A DNA stretch of 64,000 nucleotides from Unio delphinus. Its lineage: Eukaryota; Mollusca; Bivalvia; Unionida; Unionidae. The stretch spans positions 1,236,001-1,300,000 of the forward strand of contig JAQISU010000170.1 of assembly GCA_029339505.1 (NCBI GenBank), read 5' to 3'. Shown in pieces: positions 55,085 to 64,000 of this stretch (its first letter is position 1; each line of letters begins with the position of its first letter). The notes below the pieces were generated by a model. The model was not told the DNA's origin. It did no database searches and worked only from the letters and a program-made list of their open reading frames with translations. The translations under genes were made by a program, and so were the position numbers.

Positions 55085-56992
55085 TAGAGCTGTACCGATT
55101 AATCGCCCGTACGTGTAATCGGGTCGATTATTAGCACAATCGGTATAATCGGGTATCGGCAAAAATAATCGGTGCCGATGCAAATAATTTTTTAAATAAC
55201 CAATTTTTCCTGATAAAAGTTGTATATACAGTCGCATTTTGACTGACCGTAACTTAATCCTTTGTAACACTAGAGCTCGGGATATATGCAGTATGCAAAC
55301 AAGTTGCTCATTAACTAACACTACTGTATAGTCGAATAACCATATATCGAGATAAACACATCGAACCATCAATTAATCTTTTGTAACAAAGAGATTGCTC
55401 TAATAAAGTATTTAAAAAGAATTTATCTTGCTGCCAGTTGTACGAAATTTTCAACTCCAGCGTCCGGTAACATTTGTAAACTGCAGTAAACCAGACTAAA
55501 GTACATGTCGCTAACCGCCATTGTAGTGCCAAAGTCATGTGATTAGCCAGTAAGATTAACATCAAAGGGAGTAATGATGGATATATACACAGTCAATTTT
55601 GAGGTTTGTGTTTTTTCTTTATCTTTATGAAAATTCACAAAACACCGATAGTCCTTATGTCCCAGTGAGAAATTGTTTGAAAGGGCTTCAGTGTAGGTTT
55701 GTGTACGTCGTCTGTCTTTCAGTTAATCCGTAATGCCTGGAGAGTGAACGAACTCATTGTCTTTAATACTAGTAAGTGAGAATCATTTCCGGATTTTTTT
55801 AAATTATTTTTTATTTCTTTTGTTAGTGTTTCACCAAGCCACCATCTGGCAGAAGGGGCGGTCTCTCATAAGTCATAACAGGTTTTACTGTACCTTTGAA
55901 GCACCGACATATACTAAACAAATAAAACAATTCTATATCAATGTTTTACAATTATCTGATGTTGCCACAGCAATAACGAGTATTTGTTGTTGTCAAAGCA
56001 AGCCGACGACCTTTGCTCATAGAAAGCCGGCAATAAACTCAAAAGCATTGCCTCAATTTACATAGTGATTAGAACATATTTATTGTGCCGCGAAACTTTC
56101 CTGTTTGCAAAAAAAAATCGCCCACTCCCACGGTCTGTGGACAACAGAGTAGTAATTTATTTGGACACATTGTTTCAAGAACCCGAATAGATTGGATTAT
56201 TAATATCGGCTCTGCATAATGTCGAAATTTAGCCTTTATTATTACCACGCTGCGTGAAGATGTAAATTATACCGGTTGTGTCCCTTGTACACTCAAAATA
56301 TTACCTCATATTGTAGGATCACTTATATGATTGAAAATGAGTAACTCGTGAGAGGTGATTCGTAGTAAATGAAACAGCTATTACAGATTAGCTGAAATTT
56401 TATCTGAAAGAATACACTTTGGTCGAAACAATGAATAAAGCAAAATCTGCAACTAATATATTTGGGAATAACAAATGATTTAAGTGACGCTATGCACACT
56501 TTGCACTGCATAAGTACTGTACATTATAGTATATGGTCTCCCTGGTAAACTCGACCGACCCGCGAATTATGAAGGCTGTATTTTACCTTTATGTAATTTC
56601 GTGTTGTGGAAATCAGAAAATATGCACATGCAAAATAATAACAAAATCAATAATAAATAGTACTTTATAAAAGTTTAATAATTTTCGGGTCACCGAAAGG
56701 TACTTTTTTAATATGCCTATGTCTTAGAACACGGATATTTTTGACCCAAGATGTACTGCCGTTACAATAGACAACAAAAACACCTAAAACCTGTAAAGTT
56801 TTTAAATTGGCCCACGGATAAGTGCCCCCCCCCCATTCCAGGCCTTTATTGTTTTCTAAATTTGTCGGCTTATACCTGAGTACATAATATGATAATCAAA
56901 TAATCGGTCTCATAATCGGTATCGGCAATTTTGATAATCGGCTATACGCGGTATCGGCATAATCGGCAAAAAGTGACATCGGTACAGCTCTA
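55085..56992. mobile_element. Non-autonomous hAT transposon
   Basis: Inverted ends 'tagagctgtaccgattaatc' and, read inward from the right, 'tagagctgtaccgatgtcac'. Exact 8-bp direct repeats GTAAAAAG flank it (55077-55084 and 56993-57000). The subterminal parts are full of short 'aatcgg'/'ccgatt' motifs, as in hAT transposase binding regions. No transposase is present. Confidence 0.9.
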
Positions 56993-57000
56993 GTAAAAAG

Positions 57001-58172
57001 GCCAGATATCAGCATAAGCGGATTATGATATAACAGTGAATTGGTATATCCAAGTTCGCAAATTCCTGTCATGGTGCCTTTGATTTTCTCTACTCCAAAC
57101 GCAAGACTGTATATACAGTTTTAATAGCTAAATTGGTGTTGCCACAAATATCGCCAGATGGTATATTTTGCCACCAAAAAGGAAAATAGAATCGCAATTT
57201 GCAACATTAGCAAAGCCCCGTGATCCTGTAATCGATTTCATTTCCGATTGTAGCTGTATAAAGTATATTGGCGTTAAACGAAAAAAATGATGAAGATTAA
57301 AATGAGATTAAGAACTGTGCTTACGTTGCTAGAACTGATATAATGGACTATTCTGCGCATGGCTTTGAAAAGATGTAATGTTTATGCATCAGGCTATGGA
57401 AATGAAATACATTACTTTGGAATCTTTTTGTCTGCATTTCATTTACCAAAAAGGCATGTTATAGAATAATTACAGATATGACGTATTGTTGTGTAGAATT
57501 ACCAGACATGCCGAATAAGCTGATACAGTTGTACATGTCAGTGTTATAAAGAATGGGGGAATTAAACTCAATGGCAACCAACTGTTCTTCTAATCTGCAA
57601 AGTATTAAAAAAAATTGGGATGGGACTGCGACTATTGCTGGTGGGACTCTTATTTTTACCAAAATGGGAGTCGTGGACTCCCTAGTTTTAAAATCCTAGC
57701 GAGATCTCTGATTACATTAATATGTAAAAAAAAGTGTCTTATGGGCTGCCCAGTGTGAGATATTCCTTAAAATTTAACTTCCGTTATGATGTCAACTGAC
57801 ATCAAAACATACTATACAATGCCCTCATTTAGGCAATAAGACATAAAACATAATTATCAAGGACAAGGTCTTACATTGTAGGTAGACCTATGAAGACACC
57901 GCATGATGTTGACAAATTCAAACTTTTCAACAGGCAATGGAGTCTGGCACTACAGCACAGCATAAATATCCAAATATAAAAAGTGGGGTGTCTAGGGTCA
58001 TTGCAAATTTACAAATGTTGCTGTTAGTATCATGAATGTAGTGAATTATATCAAACTAGTTTATAACTGTTAACTTTCACATATACATGTAAGTCATATG
58101 GAGCCCTGGTCGCTGCATATTATAGGGTCTGTTCTTGACTCGTAATAAGCTTGTTTAAGACGTTTCTGGGCC
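57001..58172. other. No recognised feature
   Basis: AT-rich sequence upstream of DCAF7. No gene, and no element with both ends, was found. Confidence 0.4.
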
Positions 58173-58267
58173 CGAGTCTGTAGCACGTTACAACGAAAAG
58201 TAGGAGTTTCCATCAGTGACTCGTGGGCTGGGGGGTCTAACCAGTAACAAGATAACACGGTATATGA

Positions 58268-58406
58268 CACAGGGGCTCGTTACAAAGCAAATTAGGAGTA
58301 TCCATTCATGAATCAGGGTCTAACCTGAAACAGTGTTATATTGTTACAGGTTAGACCCTGATTCATGGACGGATACTCCTAATTTGCTTAATAACGAGCC
58401 CCTGTG
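58268..58406. repeat. Near-perfect hairpin, arms of about 66 bp
   Basis: The left arm (58268-58335) and right arm (58339-58406) are inverted copies over 'cacaggggctcgtta', 'gcaaattaggagtatcc' and 'catgaatcagggtctaacct', with about five mismatches and a loop of only a few bases. A third, diverged copy in direct orientation lies at 58173-58249. It sits close to candidate donors for a non-coding first exon of DCAF7. Confidence 0.85.
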
Positions 58407-59259
58407 GTGTATGGCATCTATGACAAATAAGGCGCGTTCCTCGTAATGATCATGTACTTGAACACCATGTAAATTATTATTTTCTTACATACCTGTTTTC
58501 TATGAATACATACGGCAATATACGTTGGATCTGCAGGGCAAAATTTAAGCAGATAAGGAGTTTAAACACGACGGACAAACAGTTGGAAACGACTCAACAA
58601 ATTACAATGGTGGAAAACATATCAATTGCAGCGTCAGTTTACGGTTAGGTGTACGACATACAATCTGAAGAAAAATAAGATTAACAGTTTGCATAATAGA
58701 ATAACTTCAAATTTGATCTACTTTTTACTGTAATATTATAATAATTATGTAAAAAATATTATAAAATATTTCAAACAAGAGATTAGCCATCAATAACGAC
58801 ATTAGGGCACATTCAATTAAATAATATGCATTATGTATTCGTAACGGAACTATGCTTACCTAGAGCGAACGGTCAGAAATGACAATCATGATTCCGAAAA
58901 GCAGCTAGTCTTTTATAAAATTGTATTAAAGACCGCTTAGTGACAATAAAGTTAGAAATTATTATTTTTTTACATTTTGATAGTAGTGCAAATGAGAAAT
59001 TTAATGTAGGATCTCATTATCTAAAATCGTGTAAATTAGTTAATACATCTGGTATTTTGTCGGTGCAGTCGGAATGATTCAGCATATATACTAATGGTAT
59101 ATTATAACATTATGCCTTTGTAATATCTAATTTATTATCAAAAATATAAAACAAAATGTTTTCTGTTACCAAATAACAGAACCAATAAGTCTTTCACCTA
59201 TTCACATATACAGTAGAGCTTAATATAGTTTTTGAGTCGTCGGGACCAACGGTATGCAG

Positions 59260-59402
59260 AGAACTCGCCCCATGGAGAACTCGCCCTGTGAGAACTCGTC
59301 CCATGGAGAACTCGCCCTGGGAGAACTCGCCCCAACGTATCTGGAGAAGTCGCCCCTGAGTAGTTGGAGAAGTCGCCCCACTTCGTCTGGAGAAGTCGCA
59401 CC
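59260..59402. repeat. Left arm of tandem ggagaactcgcccc units
   Basis: Five or so 'ggagaactcgcccc'-type units then three 'ggagaagtcgcccc'-type units. The inverted counterpart is at 62127-62253, with units in mirrored order. Confidence 0.85.
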
Positions 59403-59911
59403 GAAACCCAGATAACCCTTTTATAGCAGAATTAAAACATCTTTTACGTGGTTCATTTTTAGATTTTTATTTATACGCGATCACAAAATAGATATTAACT
59501 GTACTCATAAAAAACAATATTATAGTAATATTTCTAAGACTATATTCAGTCTTTAAATAATCTAATGAATGACGACAGTATAGTGATTAAAAAGGATGAT
59601 TAGTCAAACACTATCATTATTATGAATCAAAAAGATTATTTTAAATAAGTTGAACGTCAATTTAATGACGAAAACTACTACAGACATATTCGTCAATAGA
59701 AATTAAATTAAAAAATTCAACATGCATTAATGAGATGGCTACAAAAAAAATTTCAAATATATGAGGAATTTGATACTTTCCCTCTAGCATGTGTACACCT
59801 CAATTCTACATATTAATCAAAACTCATAATCAAATCATATATTAAAGATACAACAACTTTCATTAAACAGTTGAAGTATATTTATTCCACAGCTATCTGT
59901 TAATTTCAATC

Positions 59912-61100
59912 CTGGTATTATTAGATGTAACATCACTATATACCAACTTTCCGCATGCAGTTGGTATTGAAGTGTGTACAAACTTTTTTGATTACAATCC
60001 TAATAATAGCCCACTATCTTGTGAAAATATTTGTATAATATTAAAACTTATCTTGGAAAATAATTATTTTCAATGTAATAATACGAAATACATATACATA
60101 ATGGGTACGGCAATGTGTATTAATATGGCTCCTTCATACGCTCTCCTTTCATGGGTAAATTTGAAAAGGACTTTCTTCAAAACGAAAAGTTTAATTCATC
60201 TCTTTGGTTCAGATTTTTCGATGACATATTTATATCTGGAAGCAGTCAACCGAAGAACTGTAAAATTGTATTGATCGCCTAAATCATTTTCACCAGGTAA
60301 TTAAATTTACTTATACTACATCTTGTACGCATGTTTCATTTTCAGATGTAAATGTGATATCAAATATTGATAACACTATCTCTGCAAATATTCATATCAA
60401 GGAAACTAATATCCACCAATATGTGGAATAATCTTCATGTCACCCCATGTCATGTAAAAATGGTATACCACATAGCCAGTCGAAAAGATACCGACGTATT
60501 ATTTCAGATGATTGTCAATTACAAAATTCGTTGAATAAATTCCAAATATATTTACAAAACAGAAATTATCCAACACATATCATTGATTCTGCGTTGAACA
60601 AAGCCTGTAATATTACTCAACATTGGACTTTAAACAAAACAGTATGTACAATATAGAGAGATGTAAATCCTTTCAGGATACAATCGAATCCTTCATTATC
60701 CAATCTACGTCGTATAATTAATAAATTTTAGTCTCCTAAATTTATCAAATAAATTTATCTATTTACCAGTGTAAAAACACTTTACAAAAATAAATCAATT
60801 ATCGCTTTAAAAAGACCCAAAAATTTGCAAGATTTTTTTTATTAGTACTAACCAGACAAAAGAAAAAGAAAAAGAAAAAAAGAACATTTTCGTCATCTAA
60901 ATGTAACATACACTGGTGCTCACGATGTGCAAAGTCAAGAGAAACTACTATGAATAATCATCGCTTTCACATATAAAATTATAGAGATCCGCAGTTTTCA
61001 TCTAATATTTCAACAGTTTAACACCAATAATAACTCTCTAAGCGAATTGTCTTTCATGCCGATATTGTATAACCAATGAATATCACACCATATGGCACTT
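59912..61100 (+). pseudogene. Penelope-like reverse transcriptase relic
   Basis: The plus strand reads LVLLDVTSLYTNFPH (from 59912, catalytic Asp at 59924-59926), then LILENNYFQCNN, MGTAMCINMAPSYA (canonical MG is altered to MC), and after a frameshift FRFFDDIF with the DD pair at 60220-60225. These are motifs 3-5 of Penelope-like RTs. Further stops follow, and text near 60820-61080 resembles the region that normally precedes the GIY-YIG endonuclease (RPKNLQD), but no intact GIY-YIG is seen. Confidence 0.7.
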
Positions 61101-62126
61101 TAAAAAATGGTATGCATAAACAATAACCATTTATTTGGTTGGATTTTTCTAATAAAACGTACAAGTCAATTTTGAGCGCCTTTTATACTCACAAAACCCC
61201 TTGTTTTACACACACACAAAATTGCCTTGCATAAAAAGTGTTACCTATGTATCATGAACTTTTTGGAATGATAGACGTATATTGATACAGCAAAAATGTA
61301 TGCATTAAGGAAAGAAACGTATATAATGAATTCACGTGTCAGCGACATTGATTTGTGCCTCATTAGTTAATTTGGGTGTAGTACGCGTGATCACGGTGTT
61401 ATTATATATTAATAAATAACGTAATCTTGTTTATTTTACATCAGTAATTTAGTAGTGAAATATTTTTTAAACTTCTTTTTTAACTTGAAAAAGTTTGTTA
61501 TTATTGAGAAATAATAAAATTACGAACACCGACAAAAAAGGAGAAATACACTAAATGATGTCGTACGACTGATCTGTCAGAAACTGTCCGAATTCTGCAC
61601 ATTAGCCATGATGATTAACTCGATAGCGACCGCATTTCTTGTGTAGGCATCAACAATGTTTTTTGTTTATTGAGTTCAAGTATCATTTGGTAATGGTTAG
61701 CAAATCTCAATGAAAAATCAGATTAAATTGTTCAATTAGAGAGATAATAACATAACATTTTGGCTTATTGATGGAGAGCGCCAATTCTGTCGATTTCAGG
61801 TTATAAAAGTCAATGTCATAAGGTCCTCTCAGGATGACGTAGGTTATTATGTTGGCACCATTTAATATCTAAAACTGCAGACATACCATCATGCTTACAT
61901 CCTCTTATTTTTCCAAATAAAACGCATGTAATGATTTGAAGAGCAGAGCGAAAGGGACAGAAAACACTTATGTTTCGCTAAGTACTGAAGCGAAGTTGAT
62001 CAAATGGGAAATATGAAAACAAAATGCAAATTTTATAGATTTAATAAGTTACTAAGTTGAAGAATAACAACAATAAATGAAGCCTTAACAACCATGTGAC
62101 AAAATCTCAGAATTATTATGTATTAT

Positions 62127-62253
62127 CCTTGGGGCGACTTCTCCGACCACTATGGGACGACTTCTCCTAACACATTGGATGAGTTTTCCCAAGGCGAGTT
62201 CTCCATGGGGCGAGTTCTCCCAGGGCGAATGCTCCATGGGGCGAGTTCTCCGC
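62127..62253. repeat. Right arm of tandem ggagaactcgcccc units, inverted
   Basis: On the plus strand it reads 'ggggcgacttctcc' units followed by 'ggggcgagttctcc' units, mirroring the left arm. Confidence 0.85.
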
Positions 62254-62267
62254 TATTCGGGACCAAC

Positions 62268-63892
62268 TACACGTCCTCAATATGGTTTTAATATGTTTTA
62301 AGATCATAATTATAAATCCAGAGTTGAAATATTGTAAATTTAACTCAAATTTAGCACAGGTATGGTGAGTATCCATAACTGCATAAGAAAATAAGTGCTT
62401 GTAAAAAGGCGACATCATTACAAGACAGAGAATATGTGGGAAGAGATATCAAAACCATATCTAAATGCCCGAACTAGGGCTGTATTCATATAAACCAGAC
62501 ACATAGCTGACAAATAAGGTACTAATTATTTTGGCAGACAATTTGCTTATAAAGGAATTTCACTCTTATAAATGTCAATATAGCATTTATGTTTGGATTT
62601 AGCAATTATATTGTTAATAAATTTTGATTTTCGACTGTATGCTTGAAATTTTGAAGATATCGATTATGGTTCCCTAAGCGATTTAGTTTTGTATTCCTTC
62701 TGTGTTCAGTCAGTTACATGTTAATGCATCTGTACTGCCACAGACTGGTTACGTTGCATATCCAGCATTTCCAGGATGACAAGGAGCGCATCTGACAGGG
62801 TACAAGTCCCTACACGCTCTAGGTCAGGCAGTAGGGTTGTAAATTTATAACACTTAAAATATTCTACATGAATGACAGGTGGAGCTTTTTGAGAATAATA
62901 TACTCTAATGTATTGCATTGTTATCAAATTTTGAAGATATGAAAACCATATTGTCCCCTTAGCACACATTTGACGATAGATTATCGAAATCAGGTATATT
63001 CTTTTTTGAATCTGTAATATCACTGAAACAAGATTTGAATTAGATGGAAAGAAAACACTGTTGAACAAATTTATGTTTGAGCATAATTATTGTTTTCAAA
63101 CTAGCATACTTCATTGCCTGTATTTCCTGCAAAGTTTGGGGTCAGTTGCCTTTTATGATATACGGCTACTTTGTTCACTCTAAATGTTTTTGGAAAAGTA
63201 ATACAAAATAGGTGTTTTGTGTGTAAAGTAAAACGATGTACAGGAAGGTTTATTGCAGCCCTAACTCATTCAGCCCCAACAAACTTATCAGTAATACTGC
63301 CACTGTGCCCTAGCCATACTAAGCTGTGCCTCCCTGCTTGTGCCACAGAGTGTTTTACCTGTTTGGAATTTTTTTTTAAAATCATGCACATGCCTTCACA
63401 CTTACTTTAATTTCTCTTCTTGTATCTAATATTAATCCATGAAATTTTCACCAATTAATTCAGATCAATTTGTCTACACAGTGATGTATTTTTTCTATTT
63501 GTCCAAGTCTTTCACAATTTATTTATACACATTTTACAAAATTATGTGCAACATTGTCAGGAATATGACATCATCAGCACTTAATTCCATTAAAATAAAC
63601 CAGGAAAATGTAATATGTGATATGGTTTAAAACAATTTGTACATAAATTTACTTGGCAATGTTCACATCCAGATTTTGGTTAAGATAGAACTTTGTTCAA
63701 TAAACACATTTTGCAGGTTGGATACCATGTTTTGTTCGGTGATACCAATAATACAATATGTATTTTTGGGCATATGGATTGGTTTCGTTTGTGATGTTCG
63801 TGTACAGTTTCTCCGGAAATAATAATAAGTGAAAAAAATAGATTTCTCTTTTTGCCTTGTCAATTTGTCAATATTTGTTGTAGGTCCAGGCA
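62268..63892. other. No recognised gene
   Basis: AT-rich sequence. The minus-strand stretch at 62721-62860 reads LPDLERVGTCTLSDALLVIL and looks somewhat protein-like, but no family or splice borders can be assigned. Confidence 0.35.
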
Positions 63893-64000
63893 GGCCCGCA
63901 CCTGGGGGGGGGGGGGGGGAACCATGGCACTTGTCAGGGGCCCGAGCTAGATAGGCACAGATACGCACATATTTGAAACACGACAGGGGCCCGAACTCTG
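63893..64000. repeat. Edge of an unclassified repeat with a poly-G run
   Basis: A run of about 15 G (63905-63919) is followed by two direct copies of a 'caggggcccga(g/a)ct' motif at about 63936 and 63984. The element, if any, continues past the window. Confidence 0.4.

Larger units (their letters stand above)
59251..62256. mobile_element. 3.0-kb long-inverted-repeat element, type uncertain, with exact 11-bp target duplication
   Basis: Exact direct repeats TCGGGACCAAC flank the element (59240-59250 and 62257-62267). Inside each end lie inverted arms of about 130-150 bp made of tandem units of the form 'ggagaactcgccccat' and 'ggagaagtcgcccc'. The interior carries a Penelope-like RT relic on the plus strand. 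Long inverted ends with 9-11-bp duplications suggest a MULE-like DNA transposon that captured or received a Penelope-like insert. Alternatively the whole unit is a Penelope-like element with inverted flanking repeats. Confidence 0.65.

Noticed and set aside
62721..63068. 115-residue minus-strand open frame
   Set aside because: One stretch looks protein-like, but no family, splice borders or continuation can be supported.

Overview
This is a stretch of an intron-rich, AT-rich animal nuclear genome that is crowded with decayed mobile elements. The genes are animal-type. The repeat mix (DIRS-like, Penelope-like, pogo/Tigger, piggyBac and hAT elements, plus tRNA-headed SINEs whose tail reads like 'aaaccctacaacaac') suggests a lophotrochozoan, most likely a mollusc. 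The animal assignment is firm; 'mollusc' is inference.

Two host genes are supported, and they converge. The left one (+ strand) is the last two coding exons of a MYG1-type exonuclease (3405-3586 and 6796-6970); its earlier exons are not in the window. The right one (- strand) is a complete DCAF7/WDR68/HAN11-type WD40 gene. Its eight coding exons lie between 49801 and 13557, all junctions are GT-AG, all phases agree, and the product is 347 residues. It spreads over 36 kb because its introns have filled with repeats.

Layout. 1-3404: presumed MYG1 intron with a diverged DIRS-type terminus near 2225-2405 and a minisatellite. 3587-6795: MYG1 intron with a 1.2-kb TA-flanked non-autonomous DNA transposon. 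6971-13556: space between the 3' ends, with SINEs, minisatellites and transposon ends. 13730-17924: DCAF7 intron 7 with a hAT element holding a second, related element. 18043-21320: intron 6 with a catg-rich tandem array. 21473-23500: intron 5 with a hAT relic. 23634-26038: intron 4 with a tandem array derived from the 3' end of exon 4. 26153-38466: intron 3 with a 6.9-kb DIRS-like tyrosine-recombinase retroelement, beside a LINE relic that is split by a 2.0-kb DNA transposon. 38566-45458: intron 2 with a solo DIRS terminal unit, a TA-flanked MITE, a piggyBac remnant and a full-length but broken pogo element. 45561-49648: intron 1 with tandem duplications and SINEs. 49838-64000: upstream of DCAF7, with a pogo-in-piggyBac nest, a hAT element with exact 8-bp target duplications, a near-perfect hairpin, and a 3.0-kb long-inverted-repeat element with an exact 11-bp target duplication holding a Penelope-like reverse transcriptase relic.

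The most unusual observations are the exon-derived array in DCAF7 intron 4, the DIRS element that keeps its inverted termini and internal complementary region and has a satellite-like leader, and the 3.0-kb element at 59251-62256. Nothing here indicates an operon or a prokaryotic-type system.
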